Shown: positions 8,786 to 21,039, counted from the stretch's first letter. The stretch is 64,000 bases of DNA from Pleurodeles waltl (GCF_031143425.1 NC_090444.1:1347886323-1347950322); one strand, 5' to 3'. Notes: generated by a model not told the origin, from the letters alone. Translations and numbers: made by a program.

Positions 8786-10030
8786 CATGGGCATTTTAGA
8801 ATGTAGAAAGTGCACGGAGGTGAGGGTGCTCTTTGACGGCCTTATTCACCTCCTTGCCAAACAAACTCTCACCATGCAATGGAGATTGAGCCAGTCCCCT
8901 GTGGTGGTAGCCTGGCATGGGGTGCTGTGACTTTAAGGGAGGGCTGAGGGGGAGGCCCTGCTCTATGAGGAAGCTAGACATCTCTGCAAGCGTCCCAACT
9001 ACCCTGCAACACACTCCTTGATCATTTCCTACAGCTCACTGGGAACGATGACCTACCCCCACTGTGAATCCCAACTCATTGGCTCCCTGCCATCGAATTC
9101 CTCGTTCTGAGCACCAGTCCTTTAGATTCCTCAATTAGTAGTCCCCCTCTGATAACACCAGGCTTTGCAAGGCCCTCACTACCTCTCATCCTCCCCCTCC
9201 CACAATCGTAATCCCCATGCAGTTGCCTGAGTGCGCCTGATGAGCCACATACTCCCTCAAGCACTCTATATCTAGCTACACCCTGGTCTTGAATTGCCCC
9301 TCCCTCTTTTTCCCCAGTTTATGCACAGGCCCCCCCAATGGCAAAGGTCTGAGCCCACATCCTAAATCGACATCACATGATTGTTTTCTACCCCTGCTGA
9401 TACTCTTGCTCACTATTCATGTTATTTTCTCTATTGTCATGCATTTCCACCATCAAAACATGATTGTGCATGTTATTGCTCTGATCCTCACAATTGTACG
9501 TTATATGCGGGCTGTTCGAATTGTCGAATTGTCCTTGCTGTTAAATGCAAACCTTTAACAGAAAATGGTTTTTTTTTCAAAATTGTGCATCATCTAATAT
9601 GACTTCTTGATTTGTTTTGATCATATTGATCATATTAAAATCTTTGTTTATATCACACTTCAGAATTACAAAAAATGTGCTTCATGTTTGCTTTCCTAAC
9701 TGCTGAATGTGTATAGTTCATTTACAGATATCTACATTTTATGTTAGAAAAAAATTACATCCTATAGTAAGAGTGTCAGATAATTCACTTTACTTTTCTC
9801 TGACTGCAAAGTGAGGGGACTTTGTAAACATATATCTCAATGTTAAAAAATAAGCAGCAATTTGGACCTCTGCTGACTGCTATGTTGAACACTGACTACA
9901 AGGTCCTCAGCAAATTTGTAGCTAGGTGCATGCATTGTGGCTTCCACGTCCAATTCATGCTGATAAAAGCAGTTTTGTTCCATAGAGAAATACTTCCCCG
10001 AATATTAGGAGGTTATACAAAATAATTGAG
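8786..10030. other. Unassigned interval
   Basis: No coding exon, RNA gene or structured repeat could be supported. It may include decayed LINE 3' sequence between the two LINE relics. Mostly AT-rich after 9550. Confidence 0.4.
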
Positions 10031-10450
10031 TTGGCACCGTTGACAAAACCCAACCACACTGCCTGTCTGGTCCTTGACCTACAAAAGTCATTTGATACAC
10101 TGTGTGGGATTACCTCTTTAAGGTACTGTACCAATCCTGGGTTTAAACAACGCAATTGGGGTCAATCAAACAGCTGTACACCGACCTCACGATTAGGTGC
10201 AGGCTGTGGAAGTTTGGAAACGGAACCAGGCAAGGGTGCCTCTTGTGCCCCTCGATTTTGTGCTGGCCATGAACCCCTGGCCATTTAGTTGCAGCTTGAG
10301 GGAGACACATAGTGGATTCCATTAGCAGACAGAGCTCATACAATATCATTCTTCGCTGACCCTTAAAGAGTATCCCATTGACTACCAGGCCTCTCCCTGG
10401 AAGAGACCAATAAAGACTACTGACTAACGAGCCTTGCAAAATATACAAGT
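10031..10450 (+). pseudogene. LINE reverse-transcriptase relic
   Basis: The frames contain TACLVLDLQKSFDTL (resembling the LDxEKAFD motif) and IKQLYTDLTIRCRLWKFGNG followed by TRQGCLLCP (resembling the GTRQGCPLSP motif of L1 reverse transcriptase). Stops and shifts are frequent. The left copy of the target duplication of the next L1 (10453-10467) lies at the end of this relic, so the L1 inserted into it or next to it. Confidence 0.5.
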
Positions 10451-10452
10451 TA

Positions 10453-10467
10453 GTGTTTCTGAGTATT
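10453..10467. repeat. Target-site duplication of L1-1 (left copy)
   Basis: GTGTTTCTGAGTATT, identical to 18848-18862. A 15-bp direct repeat at both element ends fits target-primed reverse transcription. Confidence 0.85.
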
Positions 10468-11129
10468 TTGTTTTCTTAAAGATGTTTTTATTGAGTCAAA
10501 TGCAAGAACATTAACTTAACATTGCCAGGACAGAGATATGCAGTTGTGAATATATGTGCATAAAGAATATTGTACTTATAAATGCATATTAAACATGTAA
10601 ATGTATTAGGCATATAAAGCAATATAGTATCAAAGACTCTAAGTTTGAATAAAGAAAGAAGAAATAGAAAGGGAGAAGGAGAAGAGCTATAGGGATAGAA
10701 AAGGGAATCAAGTGATAGCCATGTGGAGAGAGAGGTAATAGACATTAGTTACAGCGAATGTGAGATGAAATAAGTATATATAAGAAGAAAAACAGGAAAT
10801 ATATTGACATTTTTAAAAAGGAGGAGAAAAATCCATTTCCTTCGCAGTGTGTGAGAGATAGTTACTTAATGGCAACCATAGCTGATGACGTTTGAAGAAA
10901 GTTCCCGTTGAATCAAGCTTGTAGCTGTCAAGTCTATGATGATAACATACAGAATTCCACCACTGTCTAAGAGTAATGTTCTCCGAAGATTTCCAGTTAG
11001 AAGTAATAATAGAGATTGCAATAGAAAGCAAAAGGTCCACCAATTTTCCAAGAGGCCAGAATGAACTTCAGATATCGTGTATGCCACCCAAAAACAGTAA
11101 TTCATATGACATTGGTAAGGAGATCTGAG

Positions 11130-12329
11130 CTATTGCTGAAATGCAAGACCATATTGAGGACCAAAAAGTAGATAGGGATGGACAAGAAAAAAACATGTGA
11201 AAGTCAGTACCTTGCTGAGTGTGGCAGCGCCAACAATTGTCATTTTGTGCAAGTTTGAGTTTGTAAAGGCGTACAGGAGTGTAGAAAAGTCTATTATAAA
11301 AAAATACAGGGTCTGCGTGAGGCTTGCAGTACGTGCAGTTGAATGTATCTTATCCCATATTCTATCCCATAAAAAAGTTGGCCAAACAACACCAAGATCT
11401 GATTCCCACAATGTCTCAATAGGTGATTTGAGTCTAGGTGAAACAGACGTTCTTAAAGGTTTATAAATTCCAGCTGCCCTAGGATAGTTAGAAGTTATGA
11501 TCGGGTGTGGAGATGATGCAAGAGAAGAATGATTATGATGTATAAGTTTATTGAGGGCCACTTGGACCAGAGTAGAAAGAATGATATATTGGGATTTCAT
11601 GTGAATAGGGAGATTATAAATTGCTGAGAGAGTAGTAAAAGGGATGAGAGAGTCTTTATGATATAGTTGGGAAACGAGGAGAATACCTTTAGTCATCCAA
11701 GCCTTCCAACACAAGGTTTTACCTTGTTTCCTAAGAGAACTATTGTGCCAAATAGGACTGTTAAAGAATTGATTAATGGGGGTAAGATGCGAAATAAAAA
11801 AAGTTTTCAGTAAATTGACTGAATGTGAGATAGAGCTGGGCAACCAGAATTTTGGGGGTTAGACATAAATATAATGTGTTTATGGGAAAAGGGAGAAATA
11901 AATGTTTCTTCCAAAGAGAACCATAGCTTTTGAGGGGCATCATTGAGTGTAGATAAATAGGGATGTATTTGCTTAATGCCAAAAGATTTGTGATAAGTTA
12001 AAAAGTCAGGAAAATTAACTCCACGTTGTACTTTAGGAAGTTTTAATTTCGAGAGAGAGATTCAGGATTGTTTACCGTTCCACAGGAACTTGGATAGAAT
12101 TTTATCAATTGAACTAAAAAATAGTTAATGTATCTTAATAGGAAGCATCATAAGGAAGATGTTAATGATAGGGAGAATCATCATCTTAATGGTGTCCAAG
12201 CGGCCCCACCACGTGAGAAATAACGTAGACCATTTCTGTGTGAGATCTACAAGCTTTTCAGATAAGATTTGTAAATTAGTCTTTAATTTATCCTTGAGAG
12301 TAGTGCAGTACCATACCCCCAGGCATTTA
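11130..12329 (-). pseudogene. L1-1 ORF2, C-terminal part
   Basis: Contains the post-reverse-transcriptase block KCLGVWYCTTL ... KWSTLFLTWWGRLDTIKMMI (12125-12406 minus; the first residues are MITE-derived), corresponding to the YLGI ... GRI..KM region of L1 ORF2. This is followed by a long frame (11130-11843) and, by frameshift, a C-terminal Cys/His knuckle (CWRC ... HMFFSCP). Broken by frameshifts. The reading is continued at 14180 beyond the nested MITEs. Confidence 0.7.
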
Positions 12330-13251
12330 GGGGCATATTTATACTCCATTTGCGCCAAATTTGCGTCGTTTTTTTCGACGCAAATTCGGCGCAAAACTAA
12401 CGCCATATTTATACTTTGGCGTTAGACGCGTCTAGCGCCAAACTATGAGTAAAGAGCGTCATTTTTTTGCGTGAACGCCTTCCTTGCGTTAATGAGATGC
12501 AAGGTAGGCGTTCCCGTCCAAAAAACTGACTGCGACGCAAATGCGTCGTATTTATACTCCCGGGCAAAAATCACGCCCGGGAGTGGGCGGGCCAAAAAAC
12601 CCCGCATTTGCGCCTCTTTTTAACGCCTGGGTCAGGGCAGGCGTTAAGGGACCTGTGGGCTCAAAATGAGCCCACAGCTGCCCTCCCATGCCCCCAGGGA
12701 CCCCCCTGCCACCCTTGCCCACCCCAGGAGGACACCCAAGGATGGAGGGACCCATCCCAGGGACATTCAGGTAAGTCCAGGTAAGTATATATATATTTTT
12801 TTTTATATTTTTTTTTGGCATAGGGGGGCCTGATTTGTGCCCCCCTACATGCCTCAATGCCCAATGACCATGCCCAGGGGACATAAGTCCCCTGGGCATG
12901 GCAATTGGGCAAGGGGGCACGACTCCTGTCTTTACTAAGACAGGAGTCATGTAAATGGCGTCTGGGCGTCGTTAAAAATGGCACAAATCGGGTGGAGGCG
13001 ATTTTTTGCGTCAACCTGACTTGCAACATTTTTAAGACGCCCTAACGCCATTTTTCCCTACGCCGGCGCTGCCTGGTGTACGTGGTTTTTTTCAACGCAC
13101 ACCAGGCAGCGCCGGTCTGCTTGCGCCGGCTAACGCCATTCAATAAATACGGTGCCCGCATGGCGCTTCAGAATGGCGTTAGCCGGCGCAAAAATTTTCG
13201 ACGCTAAACTGCGTTAGCGCAGTTTAGCGTCAAAAAGTATAAATACGGGCC
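12330..13251 (+). mobile_element. Harbinger-type MITE 1a (tandem pair, first unit)
   Basis: 922 bp. Begins GGGGCATATTTATACT after TTA (12327-12329) and ends AGTATAAATACGGGCC before TTA (13252-13254). Terminal inverted repeats and a 3-bp TTA duplication are PIF/Harbinger hallmarks. The interior is non-coding and made almost wholly of successive hairpins, with a poly-T/AT tract near 12790-12815. It shares the TTA at 13252 with the next unit. Confidence 0.85.
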
Positions 13252-13254
13252 TTA

Positions 13255-14176
13255 GGGGCATATTTATACTCCGTTTGCGCCAAATTTGCGTCGTTTATTT
13301 TAATGCAAATTCGGCGCAAAACTAACGCCATATTTATACTTTGGCGTTAGACGCGTCTAGCGCCAAAGTATGAGTAAAGAGCGTCATTTTTTTGCGTGAA
13401 CGCCTTCCTTGAGTTAATGAGATGCAAGGTAGGCGTTCCCGTCCAAAAAAATGACTGCGACGCAAATGCGTCGTATTTATACTCCCGGGCAAAAATCACG
13501 CCCGGGAGTGGGCGGGGCAAAAAAATCCGCATTTGCGCCTCTTTTTAACGCCTGGGTCAGGGCAGGCGTTAAGGGACCTGTGGGCTCAAAATGAGCCCAC
13601 AGCTGCCCTCCCATGCCCCCAGGGACCCCCCCTGCCACCCTTGCCCACCCCAAGAGGACACCCAAGGATGGAGGGACCCATCCCAGGGACATTCAGGTAA
13701 GTCCAGGTAAGTATATATATTTTTTTTTATATATTTTTTTTGGCATAGGGGGGCCTGATTTGTGCCCCCCTACATGCCTCAATGCCCAATGACCATGCCC
13801 AGGGGACATAAGTCCCCTGGGCATGGCCATTGGGCAAGGGGGCATGACTCCTGTCTTTACTAAGACAGGAGTCATGTAAATGGCGTCTGGGCGTCGTTAA
13901 AAATGGCGCAAATCGGGTGGAGGCGATTTTTTGCGTCAACCTGACTTGCACTATTTTTAAGACGCCCTAACGCCATTTTTCCCTACGCCGGCGCTGCCTG
14001 GTGTACGTGGTTTTTTTCCACGCACACCAGGCAGCGCCGGTCTGCTTGCGCCGGCTAACGCCATTCAATAAATACGGCGCCCGCATGGCGCTTCAGAATG
14101 GCGTTAGCCGGCGCAAAAATGTTTGACGCTAAACTGCGTTAGCGCAGTTTAGCATCAAAAAGTATAAATACAGGCC
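13255..14176 (+). mobile_element. Harbinger-type MITE 1b (tandem pair, second unit)
   Basis: 922 bp, highly similar to unit 1a and in the same orientation; ends before TTA at 14177-14179. Strong inverted repeats lie at 13339-13368, 13481-13509, 13795-13824, 13843-13876, 13988-14040, 14047-14115 and 14128-14153. No coding potential beyond fortuitous open frames. Confidence 0.85.
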
Positions 14177-14179
14177 TTA

Positions 14180-16460
14180 ATCTTAGAAGAATTCCAAGAT
14201 AATCCTGCATCAAGTAATACAGAGCCAGTGCAATGAGCATTAAGTGGTAAGACCACTGTTTTGTCTATATTAAGTTTATGGCCAGATACATCAAAATATA
14301 AGTTGAGCTCATGCAGGAATGCAGGAAGAGAAGTGTCAGGGTGAGACATGAACAAAAGAATATCATCAGCTTATGCTATAAATTTGATGTGTGCATTATT
14401 AATTTGAAACCCCGCAAATTGTTCAGACGTTTTTAATTGGTATAGAAAAGGTTCAAGAGCCAAAATAAATAGTAAAGGAGATAATGGGCATCCCTGACGA
14501 GTACCCCTTTTAAGAGGGAAAAAAGGAGATTGAATACCATTTGTTATAACCGAGGAACATGGTGAGGAATAAAGAATGGATATAAAATGTCAGAATTTAG
14601 TACCTAGTCCCTGCCATTCCAATGCCTTCGACAAGAAACCCCACTAGACCCTATTGAAGGCCTTTTCTGCATCCAATGATAAAGCTGCCAGAGGAATCTT
14701 AAGTTTAGATGCCTTGTTAATAATATTTTAAAAAGTACAGGAATTATCTGCTACATTTCTATTAGGGACAAAACCAGATTGATAAGAATCAATAAGGTCA
14801 GGTATATATGGGAGTGAACGGAGAGCTAAAACTTTGGCATAGAGTTTACAATCAGTGTTAATTAATGATATGGGTCAATAATTTTTACAGTCAGTCGCAT
14901 CCCGATCTTTTTGGGGAATAAGACAAATCATGGCCTCCGTAAATGTGCCAGATGCAGAACTTGACATTATAAAGTGATTAAGTAATTGAAAGAGTTTGGG
15001 GAAGAGAGACTTAGCAAACTGAATAAAGAATTCTACTGTGAAGCCATCTGGGCTTGGAGCCTTACCCTTGGAGAGAGATTGTAAAGCTGTATATAGTTCG
15101 GTAAATTGTAGGGGTTGGACTATAGATGAGAGGTCAATCTGCAATGGGTCTCTTGGTTTGAGATTAGAGAAGTATTGGTTGAGAGATTCAACTGTTGGTG
15201 TGTGTTCTGGGGTGTACAGGTCCTTCTAGTAAGAAGCGAAACACGATGCTATATCTTTATCTCTAAAGTGTTTCACACCATTGTTATCTGTGATAGATTT
15301 TATAGTTGTTTTTCTTTTCTTTGTTTCAAATATCGAGCTAGAAGAGAACTAGCTTTATTGTTACCACCATAATATCTGGCATTTATTTTCAGGAGGGTGC
15401 CGCATGCTTTTTCAGTGGTATATTGGTTAAACTCCATTTTAGCGGAGACTAGTGCTTCAAGATGTGATTTACTAGTTTTGTGAGTATAGTATTCATGTTC
15501 TAGGGACTTTATATTTTCAAGGATGGAAGTCAATTTTTGTTGAGCAGACTTTTTTTTGAGTGAGCGTAACTTATGATGAAACCCCTAGAGGCTGTTTGAA
15601 TGCATCCCACACAAAATGAAATGATAGTTGATCACTATCGTTGATGTGGAAGTATTCTTCTATAAACTTACTGTAGGACGCGATAAAAGTAGCATCTGAA
15701 AGTAGAGAGTTATTAAACCTCCATAAAGATGTTTTAGAACCATTAAGAAAAAGATCAAGATCAGTAATCACAGGTGCGTGATCTGAGATCAAAATAGCAC
15801 TGATTTCAGAGTTGACCATATGTTGCAATAAATCTTTACTCAGAAAGATATAATCAAGCCTAGAATGGAAATGGTGGGTAGGAGAATAAAAAGAGTATTG
15901 CAAGAGGTCGGGATTGCATATTCTTCAGGAATCAGAGAGAGAATGCTGTAAAATAAAGTTTTTAAAAGCTTTGTGGGAGGCATGTGGAACGAAACGTGAC
16001 GTGGAACGTCTGTCCAAAAATGGATCAAGAATTTGGTTGCAGTCACCACCTATTAGTAAATTGTTTGAGGAATGTTCAGAGACAATATGTGAAAGATTCT
16101 TCCAAAAATTTGGATCTGGATGTGTGGGGCCGTATATATTTAGGATAGTAAAAGAAATATTGTCAATTGTAAATGTAACAAGTACCCAGCGACCTTCTGT
16201 ACCTTGATGCTGTGAAATTATGGTAGGTTTGAGAGATTTATGACAGAGTATAATTACCCCATTTTTGTTTGTGGTAGAAAGGAAGTAGAAAATGACCCCC
16301 ACCATTGATTTTTAAGCTGAATTGCCTCAGAGTCGTTGAGGTGAGTCTCTTGCAACAAAGCAATGTGAAATTTCAAACGAGCTAGGTGAGATAAGACACG
16401 CTGACATTTAATGGGGTGTTTAAGCCCCTTAACATTCTAAGTAACAGTTCTAAGTTGCAT
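14180..16460 (-). pseudogene. L1-1 ORF2, endonuclease and reverse transcriptase part
   Basis: In order from 16460 downward: start codon with an early stop a few codons in; endonuclease (LLQETHLND near 16345, LNIYGPTHPD near 16130, LLIGGDCNQIL near 16045); linker; reverse-transcriptase entry (ALQSLSKGKAPSPDGFTVEF near 15050); and the block after the catalytic YADD site (LFMSHPDTSLPAFLHELNL near 14340). The endonuclease GGDxN pattern is close to the active form (GGDFN). Numerous frameshifts and stops make it inactive. The MITE pair begins just after the SGHKLNIDKT segment. Confidence 0.75.
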
Positions 16461-17069
16461 AACAAGAAGTATTAATAAACAACTGCTGTAACAAGGAAAA
16501 AACTAGGCATATCAATTTTGCAAAAGCAAAGAAATGGGAAAGAAACAAGATAGTAAAGAAAAACAAAAGGAGGAAGATGACCTCTAGAAGTTGTATATAC
16601 ATGGATGTGGCAATACAGGGACTAAAGTCCACGAAAGCTAAAGAAGACAAGATAGAAAGTGAATACCCCGAAAGGTAGAGGGACAGCGGAGAACCTGAAA
16701 AGACAGGTAAGAGTGGCTTCAGCACAAGAAAAGTGATATTAGATTTTAAAACATATGAAGGCGAGTTTCATGGAAGAGAAAAAAAACATACAAACAAAAA
16801 ATGTACCATTCAGGAGACCAAATAACGTAATAACTACAGCAAAGGAGTGTGACATGAAGAACAATAAAAATCAAACCTTACCAGTGGAACGTGTAGGAGA
16901 ACAATTTGGATGGTGAGAAAGGGATAAGGTTGGGAAAGGAACATGAGGATTGCACAAAGAACACTATAAAAATAAATAAGAAAATAAGAAGATGCAGAGA
17001 AGGAAAACCATGGCTATAAATACTAAACATAACCATTACTATTAAACTGTCCAGAAAAAAAAAAGGACA

Positions 17070-18100
17070 TTAAAGACAAATGAAATTATATCTCCAAATA
17101 ATTCCAGATGCTCCTAGTTCCATTGCTTCTGTTTTGTGTTGGTTAATAAACGTTTGTAGTGCCGAAGGTTCCTCGAACAAGTAAGATTTTTTCTTGAATG
17201 TAATTTTGAAAAGGCATGGGTGAAGAAGACCATATCGAATATTCAAGGATTTGAGTTGTGGGCTTAAGTCCAAAAACTGTTAGCGACGTGCAGCTGTAGC
17301 AGGAGAGAAGTCTTGTGTGAAAAACACTTTATGACCTGACCATAGCAAAGAGCCCATCTTTTTGGCTTCCGAGAGTATTTGCATCAAGTCAGTAAATTGG
17401 AGAAAGAGAATAATAATGCCTCTATGATGTGCACGAGGGCCAGTTGAAGTCTGTGGACCTAAACAATGTGCCCGTTGGATAGAGAGGGTAGAGGTAGAAG
17501 GCAAGCGAAGAATTGAAGGTATTGCTGTTTGAAGGAATGCAACCTTCTGAACCTTCTGAACCTTCTGGAATTCCAAAAAGGCGAAGATTATTTCTCCTAT
17601 TTCTATTTTCTAAGTTTTCAGTAAGCCTTTTAAGTTGAGCTATGTCCTAGGAGATCTGAGGATTGACAGTGTTGCAATCTTCAAAGTTACTGACTCTCTG
17701 TTCCAGAGTACAAATTTGTTGTCCGTGTTGGGACCATTGCTCCTCAATAAGTTGCAAAGAGGCATTAGTGTCCATCATAAAGGGCTTTAATGCACGCAAT
17801 TCCTCCATGACATCATCTAGTGTAAGATGTGTAGGTGATTTTGAGGGAGAATCAAGGTCTTTTTTGGGGCGCTTGATGGAGGAGGTGTTAGATGTTTTTT
17901 CGCAACTGCGCCAGCAGTATGAGATGAAGAGGCGCTATCCTTTAAAAAGTCTGTAGCACTATCCATTGTTAAAGCTGATGGTAGAGAAGATTTAGTTATA
18001 TGTGTGCGCACCACTCGAAGAGGATTATTAGACTTGGAGGAAGAGGATGACTGGCTGCTCTGAGAATTATGTGGTCTCCCCATAAAAGCCAGCAGCAATT
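17070..18100 (-). pseudogene. L1-1 ORF1 (RNA-binding chaperone) relic
   Basis: The N-terminal part (about 18098-17817) is Ser/Thr-rich. The RRM-like middle (IQRAHCLGPQ, RAHHRGIIILFLQFTD, about 17490-17380) and the C-terminal domain (NIRYGLLHPCLFKITFKKKS, about 17250-17190) match L1 ORF1p blocks. The protein forms trimers that coat L1 RNA (known for the family). The reading is split over several frames. Confidence 0.65.
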
Positions 18101-18862
18101 TGGTAATAGGAAGCCAGCAATGTGAGGTGATGATGAAATTATATTAGATGAGAAGCTGCTGCGAGAAGTTTCCAACAACAGAGCAAAATATAATAAAAAA
18201 TATATAAATAGAAAATCCTAAATTATTCTCTCAGTACAGGCATGACAGAATACCACAAGAGCAAAGCACTTTACTGCACATAGTCAAACAATTGGTGACT
18301 AGTTTTAAGGGAACCTTCTGAAAAGGAAAAATCCCCTCTGTCAAAGGAAAGCATTTACAATGTTATGAAGAGCAATTTGAAAGAGCTCCTTGACAACAAG
18401 AGCTGCCAGTGAATACTGAAAGTTGAAAACCTCAGCTAAATGTGTTTGAAGACAGAGGTCAAAAGTTCAGCTGGCTGTCAGAAGGTAATAAATATTCCAT
18501 TGCAGAGGAAATTAGATTTGTAGAATGACATCCAGGCAAGCAGTTAAAAGTCAAATAAAAGCATCTCTGTGAAAGTTTAGGTTTGTGCAGAGGCTTATGG
18601 AGTGAAACGCACCACACAGATAAATAATTTCCTCAGGCCCCCACATGAAGTCTCTGAAATGACTTCAAAACTCGATGTCTCTGTAAGATAAAGGCATATT
18701 TATGCAGCGGCAGAGCTCCAGTGCTAAAAAATGCTGAAGAAAGTAATCATTTTGATGTGAAAACATCTCCTTCCTTCCAGGAAGTGCTGAAGCCTCATGG
18801 AGCTCTAAAGAGCAGCGTCCATCTTGCGTGACCTCCAGCCACACCCCGTGTTTCTGAGTATT

Positions 18863-19235
18863 AAAACTAGACACGACTAACTTTGCTAGTATACACAGTG
18901 CAGCAATGCCTCGTCCAATGTTTGTGGATCCCTAGACATGTGACCCCCCCACCTAATTGCCCTTGCTATTTTCTTACTTGGCCTCCCCAAATATCAATAT
19001 TCTTTCATGATGAGGGGCCTGCACCACTAGAAGGCTTTTTGGCATTGAAGAAAAATGGCCTTTACAACGCGGCCAGAGTCATGCAGGCTCTAAGCATGCA
19101 AGCGTTACCACATATGCTGTGACCCACGCATGTGCCTGAACCACCCAAGTGTGTGATTAAGGCACCATGCATTTGCGTGGTTCAGGCACACACAAGGAAC
19201 AGCTAGAAGAGGAACGAGGCGGCCGGGTAAGTGGA
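18863..19235. other. Unassigned interval right of L1-1
   Basis: Should be contiguous with sequence left of 10453 before the L1 inserted. I see no recognisable gene. A short stretch at about 19120-19190 contains an imperfect inverted pair of GTGCCTGAACCACCCAA/GTGGTTCAGGCAC. Confidence 0.3.
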
Positions 19236-21036
19236 GCTGGGGTGGGTGGGGGCATTTTTAAGGACAGGGTGGGGTAAGTTTTAGAGTTCAGGTCAGGGGT
19301 GGGGGAGTCTGGGGAGTTTTTAGAACAGGGAGGAGTAGGTTTTAGGGTTCAAGGCGGGGAAGGGGGCCAGGGTAGTTTTTAGGACAGGTTGGGGTAGGTT
19401 TTAGGGTTCAGGGCAGGGTGGGGTAGTTTTTTAAGACAGGATGGGATAGTTTTAGGACCGGGTGAATGGGTTTTAGGGTTTAGGGCAGGGGTCAGGGTCG
19501 TTTTTGGGACAGGGAAGGGTAGGTTTTAGTGGTTAGGACGGGGTGGGGTAGTTTTTAGGACAGGGTGGGGTCATTTTTAGGACAGTGTAGGTTTTAGGGT
19601 GAGGGCAGGGATCGGGGTAGTTTTAAGGACAAGGAGGGGTAGCTTTTAGGGTTTAAGGTGGGGTGGGGGGTCGGGTAGTCTCTAGGACAGGGTGAGGTAG
19701 TTTTCAGGACAGGGTGGGTTTTAGGATTTAGGGCGGAGGCAGGGGTCATGGTAATTTCTATGACAGGGAAGGGTAGGTTCTAGGGTGCAGGGGATCAGGG
19801 AGGGTGGGGTTGAGGCAGTTTTTAGGACAGGCTAGGTTTTAAGGTTTATAGCGGGGCAGGGGGTCAGGTAGTTTTAAGGACAGGGTGGGGAGTTTTTAGG
19901 ACAGGGTAGGTTTTAGGGTTTAGGGCAGGGTGGGGGTCGGGGTCGTTTTTAGGACATGGTGGGGTAGTTTTTAGGACAAGGCAGGATTTAGGGTTTAGAG
20001 TGGGCGTTGGGTAGTTTTTAGAACAGGGCAGGCTAGGTTTTAGGGTTGAGGGCGGGCTGGGGGGTCAGGTAGTTTTTAGGAAAGGGCGGAGTATGTTTTA
20101 GGGTTTAGGGTGGGGCTCAGGGTAATTTTTAGGACAGGGCGAGGTAGGTTTTAGGGCAGGGTAGGTTTTATGGTTAAGGGGGGTTGGGGTAGTTTCTAGG
20201 ACACGGCAGGGTAGGTTTTAGGACAGGGCAGGGTAGCTTTTAGACTTTAACTCAAGGGTGGGGTAGCTTTCAGGACAGGGCAGGGTAGGATTTAGGGATT
20301 AGGGTAGGGTGGGGGGGTCGGGTAGGTTTTAGGTCAGGGTAAATTTTAGGGTTCAGGGCGAGGCTGGGGTATATTTTCAGATAGGGCATGGTAGGTTTTA
20401 CGACAGGGTAGGGTGATTTTTAGGGTTTAGGCCAGGGTTGGGGTAGGGGTAGTTTTTAGGACAGGGCGGGGTAGGTTTTAAGTTTCAGGTCGGGGTGGAG
20501 CTTGTGGGTAGTTTTAGGACAGGGTGGGGAGTTTTTAGGACGGGGTACATTTTAAGGTTTAGGGCAGGTGGGGGTCAGTGTCATTTTTAGGTCAGGATGA
20601 GTAGCTTCTAAGGTTTAGGGTGGGCCAGGGTAGTTTTTAGGACAGGGCAGGAATTAGGGTTTAGGGCAGAGTTGGGAATTAAGGTAGTTTCTAGGACAAG
20701 GCGGAGTAGGGTTTAGGGTTTAGGGTCGAGTAGCTTTTAGGACAGGGTAGGGCAGGTTTTAGGGTGGGAGTCCGGGGAGTTTTTAGGACAGGGTGGGGTA
20801 GGTTTTAGGACAGGTAGGTTTTATGGCTTAGGACAGGTGGTCAGGGTAGTTTTTAGGACAGGGAGGGGTATGTTTGAGGTTTGCAGGGCGGGAGTCAGGG
20901 CTGTTTTGAGGACAGGGTGGGGTAGTTTTTAGGACAGGATAGGGTTTAGGGCAGGGGTGGGATGTTGGGGTAGTTTTTAGGACACAGCGGGGTAGGTGTT
21001 AGGAGAGGGCATGGTAGCTTTCAGGGTTTAGGGTGG
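19236..21036 (+). repeat. G-rich degenerate minisatellite
   Basis: About 1.8 kb of degenerate tandem repeats of roughly 50-65 bp built from AGTTTTTAGGACAGGGTGGG and GTAGGTTTTAGGGTTTAGGG modules. The plus strand is almost free of C and very rich in GGG runs, and many units carry the telomere-like TTTAGGG. No open frame is supported. It ends where a TGTAGGAGG-family repeat begins. Confidence 0.9.
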
Positions 21037-21039
21037 GGG

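Larger units (their letters stand above)
10468..18847 (-). mobile_element. L1-clade LINE (L1-1), near full length, with nested tandem MITEs
   Basis: Minus-strand element flanked by the 15-bp direct repeat GTGTTTCTGAGTATT (10453-10467 and 18848-18862), a typical L1 target-site duplication. From its 5' end it holds a leader (about 18100-18847), an ORF1 relic (17070-18100), an ORF2 relic (about 16460 to 11130) and a 3' region with AATAAA near its end (reverse complement at about 10485-10495). Two 922-bp MITEs (12330-14176) interrupt ORF2. Without them it is about 6.5 kb, a normal full-length L1 size. Both ORFs carry stops and frameshifts. Confidence 0.85.

Noticed and set aside
12552..13029. Open frames of 60-130 codons inside MITEs, recurring at 13693, 38564, 39391 and 40319
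   Set aside because: They arise from the GC-rich hairpin arms, vary in frame between copies and lack homology to transposases.
10143..19122. Many short open frames read as possible host genes
   Set aside because: Those with recognisable blocks belong to L1 ORF1/ORF2 in the opposite or shifted frame; the others have no splice or start support.
19236..21036. Interstitial telomere repeat
   Set aside because: TTTAGGG occurs inside longer variable units and the vertebrate telomere repeat TTAGGG is not present as a clean tandem array; called a G-rich minisatellite instead.
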